Below, piece after piece: positions 12,076 through 20,968 of a stretch of DNA of 64,000 nucleotides (position 1 is the first letter of the stretch; every line of letters begins with the position of its first letter). The DNA is taken from NCBI GenBank assembly GCA_020072645.1, contig JAIQGK010000012.1, positions 310,001 to 374,000 of the forward strand, read 5' to 3'. This DNA is from Terriglobia bacterium (lineage in GTDB: Bacteria > Acidobacteriota > Terriglobia > Terriglobales > Acidobacteriaceae). Both the position numbers and the translations under genes were made by a program. Below the pieces are notes generated by a model. That model had not been told where the DNA came from, did no database searches, and saw only the letters and a program-made list of their open reading frames with translations.

Positions 12076-12613
12076 TCACAACCGGAGTTGAAGCGAGGGT
12101 TCTTAAAGGAGCCAAAACACGCGCTTGAGTAAGGCATTCAGAGCCCATTTTCGGGACAACCGTTTCCAGTTGGATGAAGCGCGTCTTCAGCCGCCTACGG
12201 AATGGGACACCCGCGTGCCAGGAAACAGGTTGGAAAGTTTTAAGAATTTTAAGAATTCTGTGGAAAATGTTGCCTTTCAGGATTCCCCCAACGGCCAGCG
12301 TCTGGAACAACCCTCAAAAAGGCCTTCCCATCTGCCTCGTGCCATCTATTACCAAAGTAACCTAAACTCAATGGGTTACAGGTACTTTGGGCCACTCACC
12401 TTAGTACTCATAAGGGACGCACTGCCAAATTTGGTCGGAGGAACAAAATTGCCCCAAAAAACTTTCTCAAATAGTACTAATAAACCATTGAAAAATCAGG
12501 GATGAAATGTATACTCAAGCCCGCGTTTCAGAATACCGAAATGCACCACACCAAGGACCAAGTTTTAACCCATATAAAAGATTTCAAAAGAATAAAAACA
12601 GGAGAGATTCCCC
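12076..12613. other. Intergenic region with a hairpin and no convincing gene
   Basis: No ORF here has coding character on either strand. The stretch is AT-richer than its surroundings. It holds an 8-bp inverted repeat CCAAAGTA/TACTTTGG at 12352-12359 and 12383-12390, with AACC/GGTT pairing inside. It also holds one near-DnaA-box (TGTGGAAAA at 12259-12267) and several short TAGTACT-like words. It leads into the ribosome site of the small peptide at 12614, so the hairpin may be a leader element of that gene. Confidence 0.4.
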
Positions 12614-12763
12614 ATGAAAGCGCTTCTTCGTTCGTCAATTTTCGCTCTGTTCGTTTTTGCAGGCTATGCTGCCGTGGCCACCGATATCAGCAAGCCGCAT
12701 TCAAATGCTGCCATACCGTACCCTCAATGTCCGCCACGTGCGACATGTGCCATTAGTAAGTAG
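12614..12763 (+). CDS. Small secreted two-cysteine peptide
   Basis: 49 codons from ATG with a good ribosome site (AGGAGA, about 9 nt upstream). The N-terminus is a textbook signal peptide: MKALLRSS, then a hydrophobic core IFALFVFAGYAAVA. The predicted mature part is about 27 residues and ends in YPQCPPRATCAISK, with two cysteines six residues apart that could form a disulfide. It is proline-rich and slightly cationic. No family is recognised; a secreted signal, bacteriocin-like or envelope peptide are all possible. It stands alone between gyrB and a polytopic membrane protein on the same strand, with a 178-nt gap. Confidence 0.6.
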   Translation: MKALLRSSIFALFVFAGYAAVATDISKPHSNAAIPYPQCPPRATCAISK

Positions 12764-12941
12764 TTCGGCATGGTTACGGTATCCAGGTTTTCCGGGTCGG
12801 GGAGATTTTTAAAATCAATGGCTTACCCCGTTTAGCAACCTGGACTATGATTACTAAATAGTAAATTGTACTTTGGTGTTGACGAGAGGCTTGTGAGAGC
12901 CTCCGTAGGGGTAGTATGCTTACGCTCCTTCGGAGGCAAAA

Positions 12942-13790
12942 GTGCATATCTCCCAAACTCAGTGGATTTTCATAACGCTGGCAGTAGTTGCTGGCGGCAT
13001 ACAGGGCTTCATTCTCCGCATTCTGAACCAGCGCAAATTGCGGACGGAATTCCCCGTCTTCTTCCGTTACTCCGCCATCTGTATTGCCGCTTACATCTTG
13101 AGCTTGGTCCCGTTTGTTTTCTTTTGCCCTCAGTTTTTTTACGTCTACTGGGCCTTTACCGGCCTCACCATGGTTTTTGAGTTTTGGGTTTTGTACGAAC
13201 TGCTGGTCAATGCGCTCAAGCCGTATTCGGCCCTCATCGATCTGGGCAAAATGTTGTTTCGCTGGGCCGCCGTTTTTCTGGTTCTGGCCGCGCTACTTAC
13301 AGCGTTCGCTACAGCCGGCTCCGGAAACAACAAAATGATTGCTGCTATGGAATTGCTGCAGCGGACGGTTCGCCTGATGCAGTGTGGTCTTTTACTGCTT
13401 TTCTTCGGCCTGGAAAAACGCCTCGGGCTATCGTGGCGTACTCATAGCATGAGCATTGCACTCGGTCTTGGCATCTATGCCGGAGTCGATCTAAGCACCA
13501 CGTACCTGATTGACCGCCTACCTGCATTGACCGTCGTTTTCCAGACACTCGCCACTCTTGTCTATATCAGCGCCGCTTCGCTCTGGGCATACAGCCTGGC
13601 CAAGCCTGAGCCTGTGCGCGGCAACGTACTGGATTCGCCTCGCCGCCTCATCTTCCAGCGCTGGAATGAAGCGCTTTTGACTCACACCGTCCGCGGCGAA
13701 ATGGCCTTTGCCGGAAGCGGAATGGAATCATTCCTTCCAGGTGTGGAACAAACGGTGGAACGCGTTCTCGCTCGCAAAATAGTCCAGTAA
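12942..13790 (+). CDS. Seven-helix membrane protein of unknown function
   Basis: 282 residues from a GTG start. About seven hydrophobic helices fill residues 5-220 (first WIFITLAVVAGGIQGFIL; last TLVYISAASLWAYSL), followed by a soluble tail of about 60 residues (ESFLPGVEQTVERVLARKIVQ at the end). No catalytic or transport motif is recognised. I have the impression of similar orphan proteins in acidobacteria, but cannot name a family. The leader (12890-12940) contains a 7-bp inverted repeat GCCTCCG/CGGAGGC. It ends before a strong terminator. Confidence 0.65.
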   Translation: MHISQTQWIFITLAVVAGGIQGFILRILNQRKLRTEFPVFFRYSAICIAAYILSLVPFVFFCPQFFYVYWAFTGLTMVFEFWVLYELLVNALKPYSALIDLGKMLFRWAAVFLVLAALLTAFATAGSGNNKMIAAMELLQRTVRLMQCGLLLLFFGLEKRLGLSWRTHSMSIALGLGIYAGVDLSTTYLIDRLPALTVVFQTLATLVYISAASLWAYSLAKPEPVRGNVLDSPRRLIFQRWNEALLTHTVRGEMAFAGSGMESFLPGVEQTVERVLARKIVQ

Positions 13791-13811
13791 GAAAATTGCC
13801 TCCAAGAAATT

Positions 13812-13839
13812 CAGGCCGGACAGTTGTCCGGCCTGTTTT
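13812..13839 (+). terminator. Rho-independent terminator
   Basis: Perfect 10-bp GC-rich stem (CAGGCCGGAC / GTCCGGCCTG) with a 4-nt AGTT loop, then TTTT. It closes the membrane-protein gene; dnaN converges from the right, ending at 13862. Confidence 0.9.
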
Positions 13840-13861
13840 ATTGCGCTGTTTTTCGCTGATC

Positions 13862-14980
13862 TCAGATTCGCATCGGCATAACGATATACCGATAACGGTA
13901 CTCGCTGTCCGCGGCCTCGTCTGGACGCAACTGCCCTGCTGTCTGAGCGTCCTTGAATTCAAAGCGAACGTCGCCCGAGCCGACCACCTTCAGGAATTCC
14001 AGCAGGTACTGTGAATTGAATCCGATCACCATGGGATCGCCGGCGTAAGCGGTTTCAATCGAATCTTCTGATTCGCCTGTCTCCGTGTTTGATGAAGACA
14101 CCTTTAATTCGTTTTTCTCGACGCGCATACGAATCGCGTTGGAGCGTTCGTCAGCGAATTGCGCGACGCGCTGGATGGCAGATGAAAGCTCGTCGCAATG
14201 AACAGTCACAAACTTGTTGTTTTCGCGCGGAAGAACTGCTTCATAGTTGGGAAACTGCCCGGTGAGCTGCCGGGATGTCAATAGACGTCCGCCAATTCGG
14301 AAGAAGAGGGTCGATTCGTCTTTGGCAAACTCCACAATCTGGGTGTCAGTGCTGTTTAGCAGGGTGCTCAGCTCAGCCATGGCTTTTTTAGGCACCAGCA
14401 CCTTTAGTTCCCCACTCACAGGCAGCTTGGTGCCGCCGTGTTCGATATGCGCCAACCGATGTCCGTCAGTGGCGACCATGGTCAGCGATTCCGGTTTGAG
14501 CACCAGGAGCGCGCCATTCAATGTGTAGCGCGATTCTTCATTGGAAATTGAGAAGATGGTCCGGCCAATCAACTGGCGCAATACCTGCGCGGGAAGCTGA
14601 AGCGCTGATTCGGCGGGAAACAGAGGCAGTGCGGGAAAATTTGCTCGCGCCATGCCCACCATTTTGGTATTGGAGCGTCCGCTGCGAATCTGTACCCAGT
14701 GGTTTTCCAGCAGCTTGATGCTGATGTCGCCATCAGCCAGCAGCTTTACGTAGTCATAAAGCTTGCGCGCCGGTATGGTGCATGAGCCTTCTTTTTTCAC
14801 TTTTGCAGGACACGATGTGCGCAGGCTCAGATCAAGATCTGTTGCGGTAATTGACAGCTTGTCCCCGCTCGCTTCAAAAAGAAAGTTGGAGAGAATGGGG
14901 ATGGTGGTCTTGCGCTCCACCACGCCCTGGGTTGCCGTGAGTTCCTTCAACAGATCGTTTTTGCTGACGCTGATTTCCAT
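13862..14980 (-). CDS. dnaN: DNA polymerase III beta sliding clamp
   Basis: 372 residues from the ATG at 14980 (MEISVSKNDLLKEL), the usual beta-clamp N-terminus and length; the frame is open 12 codons further up to 15016 but those codons match nothing. The three repeated clamp domains are visible: domain 1 with VVERKTTIPILSNFLFEA, domain 2 with GTKLPVSGELKVLVPKKAM, and domain 3 ending in the canonical YRYIVMPMRI. It tethers DNA polymerase III to DNA as a dimeric ring. It lies on the same strand as dnaA, 413 nt downstream of it, but recF does not follow. Confidence 0.96.
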   Translation of the reverse strand: MEISVSKNDLLKELTATQGVVERKTTIPILSNFLFEASGDKLSITATDLDLSLRTSCPAKVKKEGSCTIPARKLYDYVKLLADGDISIKLLENHWVQIRSGRSNTKMVGMARANFPALPLFPAESALQLPAQVLRQLIGRTIFSISNEESRYTLNGALLVLKPESLTMVATDGHRLAHIEHGGTKLPVSGELKVLVPKKAMAELSTLLNSTDTQIVEFAKDESTLFFRIGGRLLTSRQLTGQFPNYEAVLPRENNKFVTVHCDELSSAIQRVAQFADERSNAIRMRVEKNELKVSSSNTETGESEDSIETAYAGDPMVIGFNSQYLLEFLKVVGSGDVRFEFKDAQTAGQLRPDEAADSEYRYRYIVMPMRI

Positions 14981-15393
14981 CGTAGTTCCCACCTCAGTGC
15001 CCACGGCGGAAGGCATAATCTTTGGCCCCCTGAATAAATTCTAAATGCTGTGCACAAAATGTCACTTCATGCAGGATACAGCAAATCCCGCTAAAAGCGG
15101 CTCTGCCGTTGCTAGTAGCGCTTCTGTTCTGCGGCTGCCATTCTAATCTTTTCATTTTGGTCTTTGGTAGAAAATCGCTGCCCCAGAATGTGGAGAACCT
15201 GTGGATTTTCTGCACTAAACTTACGGCAAACCGCTCGAACTCGCCGATGTGGACGCGAGCCCGATAGCCGATCCTTCGCCTTCGCATCTTGACATAGAAA
15301 AAGGGGAAATGTCTGGTGCGCTCGGCCCAGGATAGCGTTATCGTTAGGGATAATTTGTCCTAAACCTACAAAAAATGGATTGAACGTCGACCT
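14981..15393. other. dnaA-dnaN spacer with two near DnaA boxes
   Basis: The 413-nt gap contains no gene. TGTGGAGAA (15189-15197) and TGTGGATTT (15200-15208) lie side by side in the same orientation, one and two mismatches from the reverse complement of the DnaA box TTATCCACA. TGTGCACAA lies at about 15050. This may be part of the origin or an autoregulatory DnaA site. Promoter elements for dnaN must also lie here but I cannot define them. Confidence 0.4.
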
Positions 15394-16788
15394 CTAGCTG
15401 TTCAAGGTCTCCGTTAGTTTATTCAACAGCCGGTTCAGATCCTTGTCTGCTTGCCGCTGTTCCTCAATCTTGTCGATTGAATGCATGACAGTGGTGTGGT
15501 GCTTACCGCCAAATTGCCGGCCGATTTCCGGCAATGACGCTTCCGTCATCTGCTTAGCCAGATACATGGCAATTTGTCGCGGGAACACAATGGCGCGAGA
15601 GTTGCTCTTGGCTTTGATCTCAATCACGCGCAGGCCAAACTGCTCTGCCACTGCTTTCTGAATGGCATCAATCGTGATCTTGCGCGCCTGTGAGTCGATG
15701 AAGTTCTTCAGCACCTGTTGAGCAGTAATCAGGCTGATTTCAGCTCCGGTCAGTGAACAATACGCAATCAGGCGGATCAACGCGCCTTCCAGTTCGCGAA
15801 CATTGGTGCGCACATTGGATGCGATGTACAAGGCGAGATCAGTTGAGAGAACGACGCGTTCCGACTCTGCTTTCTTCTGCAGGATCGCAACTTTGGTTTC
15901 CAGATCGGGCGGCTGAATGTCGGCAATCAGGCCCCACTCAAAGCGCGAGCGCAAACGGTCTTCAATTTCCGGCAGCTCCTTCGGCGGACGATCGCTGGCA
16001 ATCACGATCTGCTTCATCGACTCGTGCAGAGCGTTGAACGTATGGAAGAATTCTTCCTGCGTGCGTTCTTTCTGCGCCAGGAACTGAATGTCATCAATCA
16101 GCAGCACGTCCACGTTGCGGAACTTATCGCGGAAGCTGATCATTTTGTCGTAGCGCAGCGAATTGATCATCTCATTGGTGAATTTCTCGCTTGAGATGTA
16201 GCAAATGGACGCCTGTGGCTGTCGGCGTTTTACTTCATGCCCAATGGCTTGCATCAAATGGGTCTTGCCCATGCCCACTCCGCCATACAGAAATAGCGGG
16301 TTGTAAGCTTTGGAAGGGCGCTCCGCCACGGCCTGTGACGCTGCATGCGCAAATTGGTTACCTGCGCCAATGACAAAAGCGCCAAAAGTATATTTGGGGC
16401 TGAGCTGCGCGGCGGAGTCCCAGTCAAAGCGCTGCTGTCTCGAGGTGGATGGCGCCGATGTGCCGCTGGCTGAAACCGGAGCGAAACCTCCATCGGAACG
16501 GACCGGAGGCACTGTGGGATCTTCTTCCGCGGTAACGAACTTTACGTCCTGATATTCAGGCGCCAGCGTGTCCATGGCTTCCTGAATCAGATCACCGAAT
16601 TTTTCTCCCAGCTGACGAAACTCCGGGTTCGGTACCCGGACAAAAATTATGTTGCCGTTGATGTGGCTGAACCGTGTGGGCTTGAGCCATGTGTCATAGG
16701 AATGACGAGTAATCTTTTTTTCCAGCGCTCCGAGTATTCGAAGCCATGGATTCGCAGTTGCGGTAATTGTCGCAGCGGGTAATGACAT
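15394..16788 (-). CDS. dnaA: Chromosomal replication initiator DnaA
   Basis: 464 residues. Domain I (residues 1-90) starts NPWLRILGALEKKITRHSYDTWLKP; domain II is a short Pro/Ser linker; the AAA+ domain III has Walker A GGVGMGKT (169-176), Walker B LLIDDIQF (229-236) and sensor/arginine-finger region ELPEIEDRLRSRFEWGL. Domain IV has the DnaA signature RQIAMYLAKQMTEASLPEIG and the box-binding GGKHHTTVMHSIDKI. It opens the origin and loads the helicase. It is the last minus-strand gene before the strand switch to rpmH, so its 5' region is a candidate origin. Confidence 0.97.
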   Translation of the reverse strand: MSLPAATITATANPWLRILGALEKKITRHSYDTWLKPTRFSHINGNIIFVRVPNPEFRQLGEKFGDLIQEAMDTLAPEYQDVKFVTAEEDPTVPPVRSDGGFAPVSASGTSAPSTSRQQRFDWDSAAQLSPKYTFGAFVIGAGNQFAHAASQAVAERPSKAYNPLFLYGGVGMGKTHLMQAIGHEVKRRQPQASICYISSEKFTNEMINSLRYDKMISFRDKFRNVDVLLIDDIQFLAQKERTQEEFFHTFNALHESMKQIVIASDRPPKELPEIEDRLRSRFEWGLIADIQPPDLETKVAILQKKAESERVVLSTDLALYIASNVRTNVRELEGALIRLIAYCSLTGAEISLITAQQVLKNFIDSQARKITIDAIQKAVAEQFGLRVIEIKAKSNSRAIVFPRQIAMYLAKQMTEASLPEIGRQFGGKHHTTVMHSIDKIEEQRQADKDLNRLLNKLTETLNS

Positions 16789-17298
16789 TCTTGGGATGAT
16801 TCCTATGTTGCGAGCCGGCCAGGGCCCGTGGTTGAACTCGAAGAAACTTGATCTTAACTCTACAAGGGCGAAGCAGAAGTGTTGAACACTTCATTGTGCA
16901 ACAGATTTTTTTTCGACTGGTGGGCATACTAGCACGAAGTTCACCCGCTGGAAATGCATACGCCAGACTTTTTTTTGCCATCACCAAATTTTTTTCAAAA
17001 GGTAGCCCATAGTTTTGTCATCGTAGCTTTGCAATTGCAGCAAGCGTGGTGCAAGATTCCATTCTGTTGTCACACTTGCTACGTGATAGCGGTGTTCCTG
17101 TCGCGTGCCACATGAGAAATTGTCTGGTGAGAATAGCAACGGAGCAGTTTGCCGCCAGAAGAATAAACAACGATCAGCGGACTGGCGAAAAGTGTCACTT
17201 CAACAGTTGGTTGCACGGGAGGCAACGCAGAAAATAACTCCTACGAGCTCCTTCTGCTCGCAGGTTCCTCAAAGTGGCACGAAAGGCCCGAATTCCTT
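16789..17298. other. Candidate replication origin region between dnaA and rpmH
   Basis: A 564-nt divergent gap (to rpmH) with no gene. Strand usage switches here from minus to plus. It has three spaced runs of 7-9 T (about 16907, 16969, 16988), which could be an unwinding region, but no perfect TTATCCACA box. The dnaA and rpmH promoters must both lie within it. The call rests on position and base composition; a cumulative GC-skew plot would decide. Confidence 0.4.
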
Positions 17299-17304
17299 TA
17301 TACT
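17299..17304 (+). promoter_or_regulatory. -10 element of the rpmH operon
   Basis: TATACT lies 48 nt upstream of the rpmH ATG. The hexamer 17 nt further up is poor, so it may need an activator or an extended element. Confidence 0.45.
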
Positions 17305-17352
17305 TGTCGTTTGCCCAGCGCAAACAATCCTGAGTAGGAGTTCCACAAGTCA

Positions 17353-17508
17353 ATGCCCAAGCGCACTTTTCAACCTAACCGCCGCCGTCGTTCCAAGGTG
17401 CACGGTTTTCGCACGCGAATGAAAACAAAGAGCGGAAGGGCCGTTCTCTCCCGCCGCCGCGCTAAAGGACGCAAGCGCGTTTCCGTGAAGCCTGGCTTCC
17501 GGGAATAG
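17353..17508 (+). CDS. rpmH: 50S ribosomal protein L34
   Basis: 51 residues: [19 protein letters not shown] at the N-terminus, then [20 protein letters not shown] and RKRVSV. This is an unmistakable L34, the short basic protein of the large subunit, with a few extra residues at the C-terminus (KPGFRE). It heads the classic rpmH-rnpA-yidD-yidC order and lies 11 nt ahead of rnpA. The AGGAG ribosome site is rather far (12 nt) from the ATG. Confidence 0.97.
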   Translation: MPKRTFQPNRRRRSKVHGFRTRMKTKSGRAVLSRRRAKGRKRVSVKPGFRE

Positions 17509-17519
17509 TTTCACCCGCA

Positions 17520-17924
17520 ATGTCCATTCTGCCTGCCAGACCAGCCGTGAAAGAAACTTCTAACAAAGTGTCGCAAGGCTTCCCCCGGGAAACGCGATTG
17601 CTGAAGCATGCTGACTTTCAAGTGGTCTACAAACAGGGCAGGAAGCACTTCTCCGGAAACATGACGGCTTTCTACCGCGAGAACCAGGATACCGTGGGGC
17701 CACGTGTAGGCTTTACTGTCGGGAAAGTGCTGGGTGGAGCAGTGGACCGCAATCGCATTCGTCGGCGCATGCGCTCGGCTGTGCGAAACCACCTGAGAGA
17801 ACTCGCCCGCCCGCTGGATCTGGTGTTACATCCGCGCAAAAGCGTGCTGACCTTGGACTTTTCCCAACTGGATGCAGAGATTATGCAAGTATTTGCCGCC
17901 GTGCAACGAGGCCGTGGACGATGA
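17520..17924 (+). CDS. rnpA: Ribonuclease P protein component
   Basis: 134 residues. RnpA binds the RNase P RNA and helps cleave tRNA 5' leaders. The family pattern is seen from about residue 23: [19 protein letters not shown], then [20 protein letters not shown] and [11 protein letters not shown], the RNR-type basic motif contacting the RNA. The first 20 residues are a variable extension. It overlaps yidD by 4 nt (ATGA), implying translational coupling. The RNase P RNA gene is not in this window. Confidence 0.95.
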   Translation: MSILPARPAVKETSNKVSQGFPRETRLLKHADFQVVYKQGRKHFSGNMTAFYRENQDTVGPRVGFTVGKVLGGAVDRNRIRRRMRSAVRNHLRELARPLDLVLHPRKSVLTLDFSQLDAEIMQVFAAVQRGRGR

Positions 17925-18187
17925 AGCACCTTGCAACGTTTTGCCTGCGGTTTTACAAGGGCGCCATTTCTCCCCATCTTCCGGTCGCCTGCCGATTCGT
18001 GCCCAGTTGTTCAGAATACACAGCAGAAGCCGTTGCAAAGCACGGCTTGCTGTATGGATCAGCACTAGGGCTTTGGCGGCTCCTGCGTTGTAATCCTTTC
18101 GCGCGAGGAGGCTATGATCCTGTGCCGGCAAAGGGAGCCACAAAGGCAGTGGCGGTTGAGCGGCCACAAGCAGGGCAGAAGAGCTAG
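17921..18187 (+). CDS. yidD: Membrane insertion efficiency factor YidD
   Basis: 88 residues with the YidD core: [20 protein letters not shown] followed by [14 protein letters not shown] and the closing [14 protein letters not shown]. The amphipathic N-terminus places it at the inner membrane, where it assists YidC-dependent insertion. The three conserved cysteines (CRF, CSEY, CNPF) are present. It overlaps rnpA by 4 nt. Downstream, the link to yidC is interrupted by 260 nt of repeats, which is unusual because these genes are generally close. Confidence 0.93.
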   Translation: MKHLATFCLRFYKGAISPHLPVACRFVPSCSEYTAEAVAKHGLLYGSALGLWRLLRCNPFARGGYDPVPAKGATKAVAVERPQAGQKS

Positions 18188-18205
18188 CAAGGTGCAACGA
18201 TTCGG

Positions 18206-18432
18206 GAAGCGACAGGACTGATTGAAACGCGTATAAGGCCCGAGCGTCGCCGAGCCACGAGCCACAGGCGCACGACAGATGACTTTGGTAGACATGCTCC
18301 AGCGGTTTGGAGCGAAGCGACAGGATTGATCGAGGAGTGGCGAGGCCCGAGCGTCGCCGAGCCACGAGCCACAGGCGCACGACAGATGACTTTGGTAGAC
18401 ATGCTTCAGCGGTTTGGAGCGAAGCGACAGGA
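18206..18432 (+). repeat. Tandem approximately 90-bp repeat (family A) between yidD and yidC
   Basis: Two 90-bp copies, 18236-18325 and 18343-18432, differ at one base (CTCC versus CTTC); the period is 107 nt. A partial copy of the unit's end (GAAGCGACAGGA) lies at 18206-18217. Each unit runs from AGGCCCGAGCGTCGCC to GTTTGGAGCGAAGCGACAGG. The end of copy 2 touches the ribosome site of yidC. Diverged relatives lie in reverse orientation at 25509-25715. Confidence 0.9.
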
Positions 18433-18446
18433 AAAGAAGAACCTCA

Positions 18447-20255
18447 TTGGCTGAATATCGTAATCCGCAGAATGAACCTGGCTCAGACAAGCGCATGCTT
18501 CTGGCCCTGGTAGCTGTATTCGTGGTGCTTGGCGTGATGCAGTACTTTATGCCGAAGCCGAAGACGCCGCCGGCAAAAGACCAGGCACAACAGCAGTCGC
18601 AACAGGCCCAGCAAACGCCCAGCCCAGTAGCCGTACCTACAGCGTCCTCAACCCCGGTCTCGCCCAAGTCTCCCGCATCTGCGGTAAAAGTCCCCGTGAA
18701 GACGGCGGCGAGTGAGACGGAATCAGTTTTAGAGACTCCGACCTATCGCATCACCTTCACAAACCGCGGCGCCAGCGTGAAATCGTGGCTGCTTACGGAA
18801 AAAGAAAAGCTCAAAGACGGCACCGAGAAGTACAAATACACCGACGATAACGGCAAGCCCTTTGAATTGGTCAATCCGACAGTGGCAGGTCAGCTGGGGA
18901 ATCCACTTTCATTCTTTGCCTACGATAAAGACCTTGAAAAAAAGCTAAATGAGTCTCTTTATGTCGGGGGCGCGGCAAGCGGCTCAACATCCGGCGCGTT
19001 GACGTATGAGTTCTCAGATGGAGAGGTCACGGTACGCAAGACTTTCCGTCCTGACAAAGACAATATCCTCAGCGTTGAAACTGAAGTTCTGCGGAACGGC
19101 CAGAGGGTCGCAGCCTATCCCAAGTGGGCCAGCGGTCTGGGTGACCAGATGGCGCCAGTTTCCTATACCAAGAGCCGGGTTGATTACCAGCAGGGATCAA
19201 CGCTGGAACGCAAGGACCCAACTTCAGGCGGAATTATAAGAAGCAAGAAATGGATTGTTGGTGGAGATACTGTGCCCGGTCCATTGGATTGGGCCGCGAC
19301 CGCCGACCAGTATTTCGCCGTCGCTTTTCTGCCGGACAGCCCTAAAGACTCAACGTTGGTTACGTTGAACTCTCAGGCGGAAGTCCCCAAAAATCCTGAC
19401 AAGCCGAATGAAGGCAAAGACAAAGCCAACGTGGTTGGTCTGGCGTTTGGAAATACCGGTGGCCCAACGCGGGTTCGTGTATTTGCCGGCGCTAAAGCGG
19501 TGGACGTGCTGGAAAGTATTCAGAGTCATCCCGGCGGCCCTGATCTGCGCGGCATTTATGATTTCGGCACCTTCAGCCTTATCGCGCGACCGCTTTTCCT
19601 CTGGCTGAAATGGACATACGAGCACTGGATCAACAACTGGGGCTGGGCCATCGCGTTCCTGACCCTGGTGATAACCATGGCGCTGCTGCCTCTGCGCATT
19701 TCCAGCATGAAATCATCACTGCGGATGCAGAGAATCCAGCCGCAGATGAAGTCGATCCAGGAAAAATACAAGCGCTATAGCCTCACCGATCCGCGCCGCG
19801 CGGACATGCAGAAGGAGATGCAAGCGCTCTACAAGAAAGAGGGCGTCAATCCGGTGGGCGGCTGCTTCCCTCTGCTGCTGCAATTGCCCTTCCTCTACGC
19901 GTTTTACGCCATGCTGAATAACGCCATTGAGCTGCGTCAGGCGAGCTGGCTCTGGGTACACGATCTCTCCATGCCGGATCCCTGGCATCTGCTGCCGATC
20001 ATTATCATTGTGGCGATGTTCGTGCAGCAGAAGAACGCGCCACAAGGCGGAATGGATCCGGCGCAGCAGAAGATCATGGCATTTATGGGCCCGCTGATGT
20101 TTGGGGCTTTCAGCTGGAGCATGCCAGCCGGACTTTCTATTTATCTGGCGCTCAGTACGCTGCTGGGCTGGGCACAGCAGATATTCATCAATCGCTCTGA
20201 ACTGGGCCAGCAGGTCAAGAAAACTATTGAAAAGAGAAATGCGCGCAAACGCTAA
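18447..20255 (+). CDS. yidC: Membrane protein insertase YidC
   Basis: 602 residues from the TTG at 18447. The frame is open back to an ATG at 18414, but those 11 codons are repeat sequence; the TTG follows an AAGAAG site and gives the family N-terminus (LAEYRNPQN). The first helix is MLLALVAVFVVLGVMQYF, followed by a Pro/Gln/Ala-rich linker, the periplasmic beta-sandwich (about 80-340) typical of Gram-negative YidC, and the five-helix insertase core from about 370, with the hydrophilic-groove Arg in LRISSMKSSLRMQ and GGCFPLLLQLPFLYAFYAML. It inserts proteins with or without SecYEG. Confidence 0.95.
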   Translation: MAEYRNPQNEPGSDKRMLLALVAVFVVLGVMQYFMPKPKTPPAKDQAQQQSQQAQQTPSPVAVPTASSTPVSPKSPASAVKVPVKTAASETESVLETPTYRITFTNRGASVKSWLLTEKEKLKDGTEKYKYTDDNGKPFELVNPTVAGQLGNPLSFFAYDKDLEKKLNESLYVGGAASGSTSGALTYEFSDGEVTVRKTFRPDKDNILSVETEVLRNGQRVAAYPKWASGLGDQMAPVSYTKSRVDYQQGSTLERKDPTSGGIIRSKKWIVGGDTVPGPLDWAATADQYFAVAFLPDSPKDSTLVTLNSQAEVPKNPDKPNEGKDKANVVGLAFGNTGGPTRVRVFAGAKAVDVLESIQSHPGGPDLRGIYDFGTFSLIARPLFLWLKWTYEHWINNWGWAIAFLTLVITMALLPLRISSMKSSLRMQRIQPQMKSIQEKYKRYSLTDPRRADMQKEMQALYKKEGVNPVGGCFPLLLQLPFLYAFYAMLNNAIELRQASWLWVHDLSMPDPWHLLPIIIIVAMFVQQKNAPQGGMDPAQQKIMAFMGPLMFGAFSWSMPAGLSIYLALSTLLGWAQQIFINRSELGQQVKKTIEKRNARKR

Positions 20256-20295
20256 CGCATAAGCTGTAAAATTCCCCGGGGAGTTTGAACGACAA

Positions 20296-20808
20296 ATGCT
20301 GCAGGACAAGGTAGCAACCGCAAAGAAGATCGATGCATTCCTGAAGAACGTTATTTCTTCAGGCGCGTTCAAATTGAAGTACCGCATCACGGTGAATCCC
20401 CCCATCGCCCAGGAAGGGGAGACGCCTGACATCCTTGTGGAATTTGCCGGCCCTGACAGCCAACTGCTACTGGAGCGCGGGGGAGAGGTTTTGCGGTCCT
20501 TTGAAGTCCTGACCCATGAATCGCTCCACCTGCATGCTGAAGACCATGACAAAGTCAGCTTTGACTGCAAGGGATATCGTGCCGCCCGCCAGCAGGAATT
20601 GAAGCTGGCCGCCAAGGTGGCGGCTGACCGCGTATTGCAGAGCGGAGTGCCCTATTCTTTTGCGCCCATGTCATCACGCGAGCGCCGTTTGATTCATCTG
20701 GCGTTTCGCGACCACGCTTCCCTGATAACACAGAGTGAAGGCGAAGGCGGACGCCGGTATGTGGTGCTTTATCCCAAGGATTACAAGCCGGCGCGGCCTC
20801 GCCGGTAA
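20296..20808 (+). CDS. khpB: RNA-binding protein Jag/KhpB (KH-R3H)
   Basis: 170 residues. A KH-like segment (about 35-90) precedes an R3H domain in the last 75 residues: ELKLAAKVAADRVLQSGVPY, then PMSSRERRLIHLAF as the R3H core, and ending GEGGRRYVVLYPKD. The N-terminal Jag domain of longer homologues is not seen, so this is a short version. It sits 40 nt after yidC, the usual place for Jag (also called SpoIIIJ-associated protein or EloR). It is expected to bind RNA and affect cell-wall elongation; both are family knowledge. Confidence 0.88.
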   Translation: MLQDKVATAKKIDAFLKNVISSGAFKLKYRITVNPPIAQEGETPDILVEFAGPDSQLLLERGGEVLRSFEVLTHESLHLHAEDHDKVSFDCKGYRAARQQELKLAAKVAADRVLQSGVPYSFAPMSSRERRLIHLAFRDHASLITQSEGEGGRRYVVLYPKDYKPARPRR

Positions 20809-20968
20809 CAGTTTTCATCCCCAAATCACGCTGCTATACCAACCGCATTCAGCTATGATGTGCGTGGAATCGCTCGCCCGAAGCGCATTTTCTCGGGTAG
20901 TTATTGAGGGATGGCTTGTCGGCGTTGGATCGGTTTTGAAACCAAAGTGACAGGAAAATAAAACTTTT

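Noticed and set aside
12125-12505. 126-codon plus-strand ORF in the gyrB upstream spacer
   Set aside because: Composition looks non-coding, no ribosome site or motif, and it crosses the hairpin at 12352.
18414-18446. ATG at 18414 as the start of yidC
   Set aside because: Those 11 codons are the end of a repeat unit; the TTG at 18447 has a ribosome site and gives the expected N-terminus.
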